A DNA stretch of 64,000 nt from Poa pratensis (GCA_947311845.1 CAMZMU010000027.1:30953723-31017722), one strand, 5' to 3'; counted from the first letter of the stretch, positions 12,494 to 26,934 are shown. Program-made: numbers and translations. Notes: a model not told the origin generated them from the letters alone.

Positions 12494-15400
12494 TGTGAGT
12501 ACCGGAATTACACTTCCAGACCTCCTGTGTAATCATGTCAATCCCAAGATCAATGTTGACAACACAGCGAAATGATACCATTGCAGAACGTACAAAAAGT
12601 ACAGTTACATAGTTTGAATAGCAATAGCGAAATGTCTTGTGACATTTGTTACAATCAGAAAGCTCAGCGGAAATATAAATGTGAAGTGACTCCATCTAGC
12701 CACAGGCAGTCGATGTAGTCCACGAGGCCTCACTCTTAAGCATCGTCGTAGTAGTCGTAGTCTTCTTCTTCTTCGTAGTGATCTGAATAATCAACAAAAG
12801 CAATGCGATGAGTACATAATAATGTACTCAGCGTGCCCCCTCATGCAAAACCTATAATAGCTACATGTGGCTTCAAAGAAAGGCTATATGGTTCTTTTGC
12901 ATAAAAGCTAATTTTATTTGTAATACCATAATAGTTTTGATAAAACGATTTTGGACGAAAACATGTTTTGTATTCAGTGTAGTATTTCTCATCAAAGTGA
13001 GTGTCCTCGACACCTCACGTTCTGCATAGGATTTCAGAATAGGGGTAGAGGGAAGTAGCAAAACAGGGTTCCTGTATGTCAAGAAAGATTCATGTGTCGT
13101 CCATGACCGTGGACACGGCTATTCGAATAGTTTTACACTCTGCAGAGGTGGTACACTTTCACCACACGTCACAAACTCACCTAGTTGCAACCAGCCGTCG
13201 CTAGCATAGCAATAGAGAATTCGTGACAAGGTCTTTTAGCTAGATCCCCCAAAGATGTGACATGCCCACCGGGTATGGCGCCGGAACTGAGAGTACGTCC
13301 CCAAACCGGCCCCCCCATCTGTGCCGAAGGTTCTCCCGTAGGCAGACACCCCATCTGCGGTACGGCGACATCGACACCAAAGGCTGACTAACTTACTTGA
13401 CCCAGCCAGAGCCCATTAGCATGTGGTTGTACGGTGGTCACAATCTTCAAATCCGAGACTTATTAGGCCCTTATGCGGCACGGACGACAGATTGCCCCCT
13501 TCAGCTTGTGAAGGGCAGCCAATCGCTCCTTCATCAGTTGATCCAGCAGTCGCCCGCGCCAGTATTAGATGGTAAGTTTCACCCAGAGTAGAAAGTAGAG
13601 TAGAGGAAGCAACAACGGCTTATCAGCCAAGCTCAACGAGCTCATCAAGTTCATAAAGATGTTTGTGACCCAAGGGTCAACCAATTCCTCCAAAGAGGCA
13701 AGATAAAGATATCCTACTGGATATTAAGCATGGCTAAGCATTTCTACTCTACAGGATTACTATATAATTTCTACTCAGGGTATCAAGTATATAAGGCGAC
13801 AAGCAGATCAGTCTGGTGTGTCAATCGACACGCCAGTAAATTGAAAATAGCATGTATAATTTTAAAACAATAAATAATGCCCCATTTTAAAAACATAGGA
13901 TAAAAACATGAGAGGGGGGGGGGGCATGCCTTCGTTGATGAATCGTCTTCTTCTTCAGTAGGCTGATTATATCCACGTTCTTCCATAAGCTGATTATATC
14001 CACGTCCAACCACGTCACTCCCTACTCGTCGTAACGATAGCAAATGGCAACCAAATAAATACCAAAGCAATAATTACCAAATTCAAATAAAATACGAATG
14101 TGAATGAAGGGAGTAGTAGTTGAAGAAGAAGATAGGACAACTTGATAGAATTGTGGAAGTGAGTTGTGGGAACTCGGATATATGAATCAAATGGCATATA
14201 CGGGATGCCCGAATAGATTATCAGAATTGGATGTAGTGCTAGGATATATGGATAGATCTTGCTATATATGGATAGATCTTGCTATATCTAACTGATTACA
14301 AACCCAACATAAAGGTTATAACATGGTTGGTCGTGCTCGTGTAACCCAATAAACTCAAATAACATAGAGTAGCATAACTAGATAATTAGCAAACATGTAA
14401 ATCAGACATATCAACAAACCATATCATACTAGTTTGTAATCATCAAACCAAACTTGTCATACTAGTAATATAAACCGTAGCAAGGATTATCTAGCATGCT
14501 AACATGAACATATAAGCAATACAAGAGCTAAGGTAAACATCATCATCATATATAAAACAATATCAATTGCAAGCTAAAGTTGATACTATGAAAACACACA
14601 TTACACTCGCGCAACATATAACTATACACCAGAACACACAAGGATAGCATAAACAATAAATAAATACTATCATAGCTAAACTTCAACGATAATAAGCTAG
14701 AAGCTAAACAAGGTATGACAACATCACAAACATATGAATCATGCCATAGCAATATCAAACTCGGATATGTTAAATATACATGAACAACTCAATTACACCT
14801 TCATAACAAGAATAACATTACAAGTGTAAAGTACTAAGCACATTATATACTAAACAAAAATATCATTACAAACATATAGCAAACAAAGTATAGCATATAC
14901 TAAGCAAGGTCATAACATAACACTATATGAATAAACACGAAGGAGATACAAGACTATACATTTGAGAGATACTATAACATGGTACCAAATAACGGGCAAG
15001 CATAACATTACCAACATGAGAGAACAAAACACACAAGTATATACTACAAGATCACACGCATGACATTCAACACTCCAATTAAAAGAAAACACATGCTCAC
15101 AAGCATATACACAACGATATGATACTATCATGCAATACTTACGTGACATACAAACTACCATAAGCACGAGATGATCTACTACAACAAATAACTCACAACT
15201 AGTAAGGTAACATACATGTATTAGACACACTATATATCTAGAACCAAACAACACTGACGCATATTATTATCTAGTCAATAGGCAAGTCTATGCTAGCATA
15301 CCCGAAGACAAGGCACTATTTAACGTACAATGCTAACATGAAAAGAATCAAAATATTCATAAACACACAAAGAACTAAGCAATCAAATGTGACACGAATT

Positions 15401-17678
15401 TAGATCGAGCTATACATACATGCAAAATATTAACATATATCCTAGCATAAAGATATATCTGACTAGAATAAATAGAACTAAACATCATGTCAAACACAAG
15501 ATAGAAAGATAGCTAAGCATGAATGATAAACAAACAACGTACTTGCAATAACACGATAAGGTACCTAGAGTATGAATATAACAACTAAGTGTATGCATGG
15601 CTAAATAAGCAAACAATATGAATCAAGAATGCCATCTATTTATAAAGTACTAACTTACTTCACAAAAGTACTAAACAAGTAATGGACTACTAAGCAAACT
15701 CTTAGCTAGACATGCTTTACGAAACTAACAGTAACAAGTCATGCATGAATAAAGGATTAAACATGGATCAACACATCACACAAATATATTACTACAAGAC
15801 ATCACCGTAATCATGCTAGTGCTAAATAAAATTAACACACGCAATTCTATTTATGATAATAAACCAAAAAATAATATTTAAATACAACCGACTATCTAAA
15901 CATGTCACCAAATATGCACAGAAATTACAGAGAACTCCTATACATGTGATACATCTAAGAAAAATAAATCACCCACAAAATGAAGCACACAATTCAAATA
16001 ACAATTGATTCGACTAAAAATTGTTATATTAAACCCAGCTTAAAATATACCCAACGTATTTTAAATACAACCCCATCTGATGGCCTGTACTATCATCTAG
16101 ATACTTTCACATGTTTCGATTAAAGTGTACAGATGAACCAGAAATGGATTTGTATGACAATGTCACTATTCGACGAATTGGCATCAATGGAGTATTTTCT
16201 CTACGGTGGTCAGATTTGGAGATCCTACTTCTCCCATGGATTAGCGGTGATTACTGGCATGAATTGACATGAAAGGATATCAAAGAGTCGTGCTCAGATT
16301 TGACGATGGCATACCCATGTCGACATGGAATGGCATGGATAGAGTTGGAACGGCCAACGGCATAGATGGGCTGTGAAATATTGTCTAGACGGTAGGGCTA
16401 GTTAAGATGAGAAAACGAGAAAAGGGAATTGATATGATTCTCACCATACGCGACGAACTCGTCGGACGAAGTAGATGAACGGAGCAGATGTGGTCGCGCA
16501 ATTCGTCCGCTGCGATGAACCAATCCAGATTCTGGTTGCCTAGATCGGGCCTTCACCTCCTCGTGGCCATGTTGACGCAGCAGTTCGGCTTCTGGTAGCC
16601 GATCGCTGGAAACGCGACGGCGTCGTCGTCGAGGAGCTTCGTGAGCTAGGGCTTGTGCTGGCAGCGAGAGGTAGAAAGTAGAGGTAGAGGAAGATGAATG
16701 GAGACTCTACTTTGGCCGGGGCGAGGCGGCAGATGGATCCTTGGCTTACTAGCTTTCCGCCTGGGTGCATGCATAAAGGGGAAGCAGTGCGACGTTCGTG
16801 CGACGCGGACGGACTGGAAAACGTATGGCTGAGTAAAGAGAAATTGATGCGGCAGTTTAAAGACGAGCTGCCGTTTCTGTTTGCTGGGTGCGTTCTTCCA
16901 TGGAGGAAGACGAAGCAGCGCGGTGCTGGGCGTGCTTTGCTGGGACTCTGTCCCGTGCGTGCGTGCGAGAACGAGCAGGGTTGGCTAACTGAGTTTGGCT
17001 CGGCTGCATGCTCTAGACTTTGGTTTGATCGATCGGAAATAGAAGGGAGAACGAAGCAAAGAACCATCGGGGTGCTAGTGCATCGGTACGAAAAAGGAAC
17101 TGAAGAAAGATAGGAAGAAACGAACGATCGGTGCATGCTGTGCTACTTACGTACAGTGCAATCAGCCAGAGCTTGGCGTACATGTATGTGTCCATGGGAT
17201 TTTAGAGATAGAATGATAAGAGGAAATAGTAAGGAAGGAAAGAATCAATCGATGATCTACTAGTTCGGTACTGGCGTGTATGGGCATGGCTACAGCCTGC
17301 ATGTACAAACGTGTGTGATTTATGTGGAGGACCAAATCCAATTAGGATTTTAGATAGAATGATATAAGAGATAAAAGAAATAGAGTTTCATTTTTGGGAA
17401 ATCTAGAAAATGCTATAAAGCTCCGAAAAATACCAAATGAATTTATGAACACGAAATCTAATTCAAAAGAGGATATTTAATTTGTTGAAACCAAGAAGAA
17501 AATACGATCCAACTTGAATGAAAAATAAAACAAAGATTTATTCAAGTTGATGCTAAATTCATTTTAAAGCTTCATGTTTAAGAAAAGTCTAGTTAAGTTT
17601 TATTTTATTAAACGAAATTTTCTATTCCTCATTTTTGGATAAAAGTTTTTTGAAAACTCCAAAAATCGGTCTGTTACA
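12494..17678 (-). mobile_element. Very large (5.2 kb) solo LTR of a different gypsy-type family
   Basis: It runs from TGTGAGTACCGG to CGGTCTGTTACA (TG...CA) and is flanked by TAAAC on both sides, so it is a complete insertion. The two ends are not copies of each other, and no PBS, polypurine tract or gag/pol frame is visible. A single LTR left by LTR-LTR recombination explains this best. The minus-strand 3' end, with GAAGAAGAAGACTACGAC and then GGTACTCACA, has the look of the LTR end of large Triticeae elements, hence the orientation. Open frames at 16540-17136 are inside its GC-rich part and match no family I know. Confidence 0.75.
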
Positions 17679-17683
17679 TAAAC
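17679..17683. repeat. Target-site duplication TAAAC, right copy of the solo LTR
   Basis: Matches TAAAC at 12489-12493. The uninterrupted sequence is preserved at the homologous site of the younger element (about 5850-5870, complementary strand). Confidence 0.9.
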
Positions 17684-18395
17684 AAAAGAGAAGAGGGATG
17701 ATCTACCCTTGGGTAGAAATAACGTCCTTCATGGGAGCCGCTCTTGAAAGTCTGGGTGACAAAGGGGATAGAGTGCACACTGCCATTCGTTGACAACAAC
17801 AAACACCTCTCAAAAACTTATTTTATGCTCTCTCTATGATTTCAAAAACTTAAAAAGCTCTAGCACATGATTTAATCCCTGCTTCCCTCTGCGAAGGGTC
17901 TTTCTTTTACTTTATGTTGAGTCAGTTTACCTACTTCTTTCTATCTCAGAAGTAAACACTTGTGTCAACTTTGTGTGCATAAATTCTTATATGCTTACTT
18001 ATTGCACTTGTTATATTACTTTGTGTTGACAATATCCATGAGATATACATGTTGAAAGTTGAAAGCAATTGCTGAAACTTAAATCTTCCTATGTGTTGCT
18101 TCAATGCCTTTTACTTAGAATCTATTGCTTTACGAGTTAACTCTTATGCAAAGCTTTTTAATGCTTGTCTTGAAAGTACTATTCATGAAAAGTTTTTTGC
18201 TTATATGATTCAGTTGTTTACTCTTTATCTACTTGTTAGCAAACTATAGACCATTGCTTTGAGTCACTTCATTCATGACATGAGCCTTGCAATATTATTT
18301 GATCAAGATTGTGTGAAAGCATGTCTCCTCAGAAATTATTTTGTTGTTATCGTTTTACCTACTCGAGGACGAGTAGAACTAAGCTTGGGGATGCT
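17684..18395 (+). mobile_element. Old LTR element, segment 3 with polypurine tract
   Basis: This is colinear with 5143-5855 of the younger copy in inverse orientation. It ends with CTAAGCTTGGGGATGCT (18379-18395), the polypurine tract immediately before the 3' LTR. Confidence 0.85.
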
Positions 18396-19703
18396 TGATA
18401 CGTCACCAACGTATCCGTAATTTCTGATGTTCCATGATTATATTATACCAATTGCTACATGTTTTACTTACACTTTATAGCATTTTTATGCATTTTCTGG
18501 GACTAACCTATTAACAAGATGGCACAGTGTCAGTTCCTGTTTTCTGCTGTTTTTGGTTCCAAAAAAGCTGTTCTGGAAATATTCTCGGAATTGGACGAAA
18601 CAAAAGCCCAACCTCCTATTTTCCCGACACGTACACAAAGCCAGAAGGGCAATCCCGGGGGAGGCCCATGGCCTCCTCACCATGCCGTCGCGCGGTCAGT
18701 AGGGGGGGCGGCGTCGTGACGTTGTGAGGACGACTCGGCCACCCCCTCGCGCCGCCCTTTCGCCTATATAATCCTCCTGCCTAAAACCCTAAAACAACCG
18801 ACGATTTCTCCAGAAGAGTTCCGTAGCTCCGCCGCCACCAAAAACCCCAATTCGGGGGACAGAAGTCTCTGTTTCGGCACACTACCGGGACGGGGAATTG
18901 CCCCCGGAGCCATCTCCATCGACTCCACCGCCATCTTCATCGCCGCTGCTGCCTCCTATGATGAGGAGGGAGTAGTTCTCCCTCGAGGCTGAGGGCTCTA
19001 CCGGTAGCTATATGGTTTATCTCTCTCCCATGGTGTGATCTTTATGTGATCATGAGCTTTGTAATCTAGTTGAATAAGTAGATGTTACTCTTTATCTATT
19101 ATGCCACTCTAGAGGTTACTTTAATATGAACTACGGAGTCACTCTCCACGGTGTGAAGGTGACGGTGTGCGCATCGTGTGTGACTCCTTTAAGATGTTGT
19201 GGCGTTTGTTTACTCAGACTTTGAGGTGTGTTTTGCAGCCCTACGCAATGAATGGTGTTCGTTATCCAACAAGAGAGTGTTTGAGAGTAGCATTTATTTA
19301 TTCAATTATGAGGTCATTGTTGAGAGTGTCCACTAGTTAAAGTATGATCCCTAGGCCTTGTTTCTAAGTATTGAAACACCGTTTACAACAAGTTCTGCTA
19401 CATGTTTGCTTGCTGCCATTTTTATTTCAGATTGCAATTACTACTTATAATCATCTATATTACTTGTATTTCACTATCTCTTCACCGAACTAGTGCAACT
19501 ACACATCTGACAAGTGTATTAGGTGTGTTGGGGACACAAGAGACTTCTTGTATATTAATTGCAGGGTTGCTTGAGAGGGATATCTTTGACCTCTACCTCC
19601 CTGAGTTCGATAAACCTTGGTTGATTCACTTAAGGGATTCTACAAACCTCTGCACTTGGAGGCCCAACACTGTCTACAAGAATAAAAGCGTGCGTAGACA
19701 TCA
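18396..19703 (+). repeat. 3' LTR of the old element
   Basis: It runs from TGATACGTCACC to GTGCGTAGACATCA and is homologous to the LTRs at 3752-5142 and 10578-11990. It is clearly more diverged from both than they are from each other, and about 90 bases shorter. This agrees with its being the older insertion. Its own TSD cannot be tested because the 5' LTR is missing. Confidence 0.85.
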
Positions 19704-21000
19704 TGGCACAATCGTTTCTAGGACAAGCCGGTAGGTTTACTTATGATGACCAAACGTTCTTGAGGACACATGGAAATTTTGTCAAGTGCTTTCGCTTCAT
19801 ATAGTTGATTAATCTTCATTGTTTTGATAAGTGTTGTGTGGGTGAACCTATGCTAATGCACTGCCCTTCCTAGGACTAATACATACTTGTGATAAAACCC
19901 CTTGCAAGCATCCGCAAATACAAGAAAGTAATTAAGATAAATCTAACCACAGCCTTAAACTCTGAGATCCTGCTATCCCTCATGCATCGATATACCAACG
20001 GGGGTTTAGGTTTCTGTCACTCCGGCAACCCCACAATTGGCAACCGAATACACAATGCATTCCCCTAGGCCCATAAAGGTGAAGTGTCATGTAGTCGACG
20101 TTCACATGACACCACTAGAAGAATAACACCACAACTTAAATATCAAACCATTAAATATTACTCAACATAATTCACTACTAACATCAAGACTTCTCCCATG
20201 TCCTCAAGAACTAAACGAACTACTCACAAGACATCATATGGAACATGATCAGAGGTGATATAATGATGAATAACAATCTGGACATAAACCTTAATTCAAC
20301 GGTTTCACTCAATAGCATCAACCACAAGGAGTAATTAACACCGGGAAAGCTTCCCCTATGAACTAGACAAGATTCAACCCTAGATGTTACAGCAGAACGG
20401 AGTGGAGCGGCGGAGATGATGGTGCTGGCGGTGGAGATGATGATGATGATCCCAATGAAATCCAGCTCGATGACGGTGACGATGGCGAGGATTTCCCCCT
20501 CCAGGAAGTAATTTCCCCGGCAGATTTCTCCCTGCCGGAGAGCTTTTCTCTCTCTGGTGTTTTCCGCCTTGTGGAGGCGGCGGAATTTTTCCTCGATGAC
20601 CCCCCTAGGCTTAGGGTTTCCTGGGGATGATGTACGCGAAGGGGCACTGGCCAAGGTGGGCCAGGGCCTCCTCACCACCTGGCGGCGCGGCAGCAAGGTG
20701 GGCCATGCCACCACATGGTGAGGGCCCATGGTGGCCCACCTTGGGCTCCCCTTTTGGTTGCCTCCGTCATCTGACAAAATAGGAACTTCGGGATGTTTTC
20801 CTCAAATTATTGATCTTCGGAAATATGGTGTCTTGACGGTCCTTGTTCCAGCAGAAATCTGACTCCGGTGGTTAATTCTCCAATAATCATCAAACATGCA
20901 AAATAGGTAAAATAACATAAGTATCATCTATAAATATGACATATATCAATGAATAACAGTAAATTATGATATAAAATAGTGATGCAAAATGGACGTATCA
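19704..21000 (-). repeat. LTR of another retrotransposon family, minus strand
   Basis: On the minus strand it starts TGATACGTCCATTTTGCATC at 21000 and ends ...ATTGTGCCA at 19704. The TGATACGTCCATTTTGCAT start is shared by very common Triticeae Gypsy LTRs. It lies directly against the old element's 3' LTR without spacer or shared TSD (flanks CATCA and GCCTC). It is therefore a solo or rearranged LTR and not part of an intact element. The frame at 20220-20777 is its GC-rich leader. Confidence 0.7.
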
Positions 21001-21997
21001 GCCTCTACATCATCATCCCCATCAAGACCAACACCATCTCCATCGTCATCACCGTGATCCGCTCCGTTCCCCTCGTAGTTTGAGAGTTGCTATACCCTAG
21101 ATACTTTTTTTTGAACCTTATACCCTATACCCTAGATACTTGTCTTGTGCTACTATTCATGTTTGTGATTGAGTACTTGTCATTATTTGTGGGTGAAGTT
21201 ATATTTTCAGATTGTGTTGTACCACTTATGCCACAAAATATCATCATGTTTGCACGTTGTGAGTAGTTCCCGTATGTTCCTGAGGGCATAGGATGAATTG
21301 GCAATGATTTATATATAACATGTGTTGGTATTTTGTCAAGAGTTTATCTTTTATATGATTCTATGATGGTGTTGTGCGAGCGTCGACTGCACAACACTTC
21401 ACCTATATGGGCTCATAGGAGAACACCGTAGTATAATAAATTGAGGAAGACTTGGGAGGACAAGTAAACCTGAGACAGAGTAATGAAGTTATATTATGAG
21501 GGTATTAGTATCGGGGACCTTAGAGTGTAATGCTATGGTGGGACATTATGTCTTAATAATTCTTGTGCAGTCATTTACTTGGCCACATGATCCATCATAA
21601 GGGGTTGTAGTCTATTTATTTAGCTATACCGAATTATGGCTCCGTCCAAAGAAGATTAAAACTTGACAAGATATTCAACGTGTTGTTTAATAAATCTCTA
21701 TGCCTAGCTTTATCCATGCCGTCCTCGGGAACGTTTTCCACATATAAGTTACACATCACTTGAGCTTGTCCTCTTGCCACATAAGAGGATTGGGCTTTCT
21801 CTCTTTGAGAGCTTTCACTTGCTACTATTTATTTTCTGCATTGCAACTATACAACCAAAAATACCAAAAACACTTGCATCTTTTATTGTTTTATTTATCA
21901 ACCTTGCTAACCAATACCTTCAGCTCCTCGTGGGTTCGACAACCTTTTCTAATTGAAAAGTACTACAATTGATCTCCTGCACTTGGGAGCCATCACA
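21001..21997 (+). repeat. LTR fragment, plus strand, 5'-truncated
   Basis: The stretch has the composition and ending of an LTR 3' part: GTGGGTTCGACAACC, then CTCCTGCACTTGGGAGCCATCA near 21995. The expected LTR start is missing, cut off at the junction with the preceding LTR. Family not assigned. Confidence 0.5.
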
Positions 21998-24338
21998 CGC
22001 AAACACCTTGATTTTTAGCGGGATCTTCATCTTCCAAATCTTGTTATTATCGTTAATATCGATTGCACATAGAGAAGCGGATTATAGGCAGTTGGCTAGA
22101 ATCGATTGCACATGATTTGTTCAGCCGTGCACCTCACAGCTTGCTAGTAGAATCACACACTAAGGTTTAGTTCTACCATGATGCTTGTTTTAATGATTAA
22201 AATCCATGTTTCGTATTTCTATGATTCTTGTATTTACTCATTTTGAACACTTTTCGTTACATGTAACAAAGATGGGATGTATGCATAGATTGATTCAATG
22301 ACCGGGGCTTTGATACCCTTTTCTTAAAAAACATGGATGCATTGCTAGTTGATGATTGAACTTAGAAACAACATAGATACATTACCATGAATGACCAATA
22401 AACTAGCAGTGCCAAACATATCACGACAAAGCTTTTTAGCACGTTACATTCGATTCCGATGATTTCCTATATGCTTAAACAAGCAGATACCTATAATTTT
22501 GTGTTTACCCTAAGAAGGACAAGCATATGGTCGAGACATTTCTATTTAATTGCATCCTAAAAATATCTTGCACAAACATACCTTCTAGAAAATATTTGTT
22601 AGATAGTACGATTAGAACTCAATCTTCGGCGAGCATTTAGGACCACAAGACATACATATAACACATACAATATGGGCCACTTGAGCACCACAAACTATTA
22701 TATGGAGCATGGGATCTTTCAGAACACTAATAGACCATAAGACATGCATATTACTATGATGACCTAAGTAGCACAATTTAATCTACGGACCGTATGCAAT
22801 CTTATCTAATTTTATATTGGATTCAGAAGGGCTCGATTAAGTGAAAGATTTCTTGAAAAATAAACGTGTCAAAATGGAAATAACCAGGGCAATGTTTGAT
22901 GTGAAATAATGTTAAATTAACTGGAACTATATTTGCAACAACAAACAATAAATCCTATAACCGAAAAAAACATATCAACTTTTGTAGCAGTATTATGTAG
23001 TTTAGTTCTTAAGTATAACAGAAAACTATAATAGCAAGGAACATGTTGTGACGACCTGCCATTACCAACTAAGCTAGTGGCACCGGTCTGTGGATTATTG
23101 CTTGATAAAAACCATGTCTTATCAAATAATAAGCCACCTCAGAGATATAGAACACATATTAGATAAAACGGTTCATTAATATTATAAACCATGCCACACA
23201 TGGCTTAAAGTTAATTAGGCTTCACAAAGTGAGAAGGAGAAGTAGCAGGGAGAAAAACACATTTCTTCAATGCAAACGCAGACATGCCCCTTTCCCAAAA
23301 CCTGCTCGTCACCTACGGTTCAGTGTGTAGAGAGATGAATGAGGTAGGAAAAAGAAAGCTTGGTACGGCTGCTTGGAGACAGAGTATGAATGCTAGGAGT
23401 GTTCCCTTAGCCTGCTTGCTCTACTCCCCTATTTAACACCAAGAAACCCTTCCTATTGGCTCGTAATTGCTACCCATCTCTATTTCACTGTGAGGGAAAT
23501 GTGGTGTGTTTTGATCATGGGAAAAATAGCACGCTATAGCGCGATACAATAAGCTAATTGTGTGCCGACACTAGTTTACTATAGCGTGTTATTTTCTTTC
23601 CTTTGTTCTTGTTGGCTCGGTGGAGATCCCATGCCTAAGCCATTGTTTTCTCTAGTTGACATACCTTGTGTGAAGATATTTTTTGTGGTCAGCCTGTGTC
23701 CACATTTGGCTGGGTAGTCAAGTAGTAGTACTTTTGTATTGCTCAAGTCTAGGTGTAGCCTTATTGTACTGTACGTGCCTACGATGGTAGCAAGTTTTCC
23801 TTGGCACAGTTTTTTTTAGGTAAAAGTTATGACACAGGTGACGCACCTCAAAATTACATTCACCGTGATCATCGCCTCATCGGACACCGTCGACAGGTGG
23901 GCTTTGAGCGGGCCCATGGGAGGCTTTTCACTACCGGGCCACGTGAGCCAGAATCACTACCGGGCCAAGTGAGCCATGATATTCGTGGATTGTGGGCTGT
24001 GGCAATGCCCCGGGACGAGGTCCGACAGGGGCCCTTGCTACTCCGGGATACAAAGTGCTCGCTCTGTTCGGGGCCTCCGAGACATGATTCTGCTCGTCAG
24101 GCGTCAGTTCATGACTGGCCTCGAGGCTGAGAAGTGCAGGCAGATAAACTAAAGAGATTCTGCTGCTACTCGAAAGAGATTCTGCTGCTACTCGTAGTTT
24201 ATCTGACGCCATGGACCGTTTTCATCTATACTGAGCAACGGTTAGCTCTTTCACGTGTTACCACTTTTACACCATCCATATAAGCCCTGAACACATCTCT
24301 TCTTTACCAGTGAGTCCTGTTCTTGGTACGGAGTGCTC
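21998..24338. other. Unassigned AT-rich sequence
   Basis: I recognise no gene. The content is a small inverted repeat (23521-23596) and, near 24132-24210, a second hairpin-like cluster. In that cluster two direct copies of GAGATTCTGCTGCTACTCG lie between AGATAAACTA and TAGTTTATCT. The remainder may be old transposon sequence, but no boundary is visible. Confidence 0.4.
23521..23596. repeat. Short inverted repeat, MITE-like remnant
   Basis: GAAAAATAGCACGCTATAGC at the left is matched by CTATAGCGTGTTATTTTC at the right as near-perfect inverted arms about 18-20 bases long, with a core of about 38 bases. The AAATAGC/GCTATAG motifs recall the ends of small hAT-like elements. No clear 8-bp TSD was found. 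Confidence 0.4.
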
Positions 24339-24932
24339 ATGGAGGTGCGCCTATCTAAGCTTTTCCTCAGTTCCTACTGTATGTTTACATGATTAACCTT
24401 GTTCTGAGATATGGCAGGACGGCTGGCCTCTTGGACTGGGTGCCCCGAGTGCGAGAGATGGCTCTTCCTCCTCCACCGTGGCCTTCACCCCATCTCACTG
24501 CCTTTCTTCCTTCGCTTCGTCTGATATAGACACAGAGGTCAGAATCGATCGACTCCTGCTTATTAGTACTAACTAACATATACGTAGCAGTGTTTGCAAT
24601 ATAACAGTGGCATCGTAGATAGATCAGTTGGATCTCATACTCTTCCCTGCTACTTGTTGCAGTCGGCATGGTCTTTGCCGCGCGGCGGCATGACGCTGGC
24701 GACCTTGATAGGCCTGGTGGACGCCATGGAGAGCCGGCGCAGCAGCCGTGGCGCGAGGGCGAGCAGAGGCGGCAAGCTGAGGACGTTGCTGCTCTCGCTC
24801 TGCCTCCGGAGCCATCTGGAGAACGGCCCAAGCGCCGCGCCGTCGCTCGGCCAGTTCTTGGAAATGGAGAGGTGGGCTAGTAGTGGCAGCAGTGGCCATG
24901 TGCACAGGATGCTCCCGTGGAACTGTGGCTGA
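24339..24932 (+). CDS. Small plant-specific protein with DGWPLGL and APSLGxFLExER motifs
   Basis: I read three exons: 24339-24344 (ATGGAG), 24418-24537 and 24663-24932. Introns are 24345-24417 (73 bases) and 24538-24662, all GT-AG and all in phase 0. The product is 131 residues. It begins MEDGWPLGLG, passes through a serine-rich segment to SSDIDTES and TLATLIGLVDAMESRRSSRG, and ends with LLSLCLR...APSLGQFLEMER. These motifs match, from memory, a family of uncharacterised angiosperm proteins with N-terminal DGWPLGL, a DLDTES/SxTLGxLIG middle and C-terminal APSLGxFLExER. The function is unknown to me; there is no signal peptide or membrane segment. The two-codon first exon is inferred from the donor and the fit to the family start, so the start is the least certain part. 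Confidence 0.75.
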
Positions 24933-24964
24933 CGAGCCTGCACTGATCATGCCATGGCCGGCGG

Positions 24965-25560
24965 AGTAGAGAACACTGTATCTTTTTGAACCTGCTACGG
25001 GTTAGAATGATAATAAGTTACTGAGCATGGTTCTAACAGTAATAGGTCGTTTTCTTCTGTTCGGACTGGTATATTTCACGTTAAGGAATCATGTTGGTTG
25101 AAGCCTGCAAGCAAGCAGCGAGAAAGCGAAAAAAAAGGGAGTTTCTTCCATGAAAACAAGACTGTTGCAAGTCTAGTTAAAATGTTAAATGTCTCGAATG
25201 AGACATAGACTGAAGCACTGAGACAGAAAACCTCTGCAGATTAGTTGGTTAATTAAGACCAGCACACCATTTTTCTTTTAAAGGATGATTTCTAGCGTTG
25301 CTTATTAGGATTCAAAATTCTCCAACACTGTATCGTTTTGAACCTGCTACGGGTTAGAGTGATAATAAGTTACTGAACATTAATCTAATAGTAATAGATC
25401 GTGTTCTTCTGTTTGGAGTGTTGTGTTTAAGCAAGCCTACACGAGAGTTTCTTCCTTCAAAACAAGACTGCTGCAAGTCTCTTTTGAGTGTCCCGAATGA
25501 CACAACGACAAAATCTCTGACTCACTAAGACGGAAAACATCAGCAGATTAGTTGGTACTA
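24965..25560 (+). repeat. Diverged tandem duplication downstream of the DGWPLGL gene
   Basis: The block from about 24968 to 25255 is repeated at about 25321-25560. Examples are ACACTGTATC...TTTTGAACCTGC followed by ACGGGTTAGA, later GTTTCTTCC...AAAACAAGACTG, and the closing GCAGATTAGTTGGT. The period is about 350 bases and the copies are clearly diverged. It probably duplicates the 3' flank of the gene. Confidence 0.7.
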
Positions 25561-26916
25561 GAAGGAAAAGGTGCGCCCATATGTTCTCTATCGATGTTGA
25601 GGGAGTTTTTAAAAATAATTTTTAAGAATTCAATGAATTTCATATTTAAATATATTTGCTGCTACTTTTATATATGTGTAGACCACACACTAGACGTTGT
25701 CCCTCTGAATAATTTCGTATGAAATAATAGAATCTTGTACTACACACTCATCCTATTTTTCAGATTTTCCGTTGTGATTTATATAAAAAATAAAATCAGA
25801 ACTTAGTTCAGGTGTAGGTCTCGTGGTGACCAGAAAAGTTTTCTGAGCAGAAAATATGACCATTGGGGTCTAAACCATCAAAACACAAAGCTTGTATAAA
25901 AATGCAGGGAGCTAAGTGGAAATATTGAATCTTAGGGAGGGGCGGGGACAGAAACACTAGTTCCCATGCATCCGCATCCCGCCAGAGCTGTATAATTTTG
26001 TTGTTGGCCTTGGGCATCAACACAAGGAACCCTAAACATCTGACATATCACTCATGAAAACCAAGAAAATACCGAGCTCTAGAATGAGGAAGACACATGC
26101 TGTCAATGGTGACCTCTTAGGTATAAGTTTGGGCCATCTGATATCACGACGATAAGTAGAAAGCCTTTTTCAGTATAGTAACGGACGAGGATATTCCAAA
26201 TCTATATTGTGCCATCGTGGCTATGCAACCAACATTCTAATATTTTGATGCTCCGCTGTGGCAGAGATGCGTAGTCTCAAGGAATAATCGTCTTTTGATC
26301 CCTACAAAACTATCTCGTCATTGCGGTGTTTCTCTAGTATCATCGCAAAGTCAATGATATACCAATATATATTGAAGAAGACTACTAGGCTTGCAGAGTG
26401 GTGGCATCACTCTTTGTCACACTCTAGTGCATTGGCTTTCTCTTGCGCCCATCAAGTGTGTTGACAACGAATCTCTAACCTGTTAGCGTTCTTTCAACGG
26501 TCATATACTTTTCACGCCCACAAAAAAAATCAAGACAATGTGAAGAGGAAAAAGCTGAAAATTTTGCGATGGGCTACCGTATTATGTTTTCTTCACTATG
26601 GTTTATATACCGTATTTTTTTTGCGCAAATATTGTATTGTCTTCATTACTCTATGAAATAAAGATAAATATTGGCTCCTAGATGGCATAGTAGCTGATTG
26701 AACACTGCATTTCTTTTGAGTAAATGATTCAAATTCAATACAACATGTTTTATGTAGCAAGTCAAATACTGCATTTATTTTGCATCAAATACTGCATGTT
26801 GAGGCGATGTTGGGTGAGGCGTTTTGTACCCCATGTTACATGTAGCTCGTTTTTTGAAAAAATCGTCATCAACACTTTTCAGCTTCCAAAAATCCTGAAA
26901 AATCCCAGACATAGAT
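25561..26916. other. Unassigned intergenic sequence
   Basis: This is AT-rich with only short chance frames, for example at 25808-26023. I see no recognisable gene, repeat boundary or RNA gene. Confidence 0.4.
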
Positions 26917-26934
26917 AACATATAGGTCTACAAG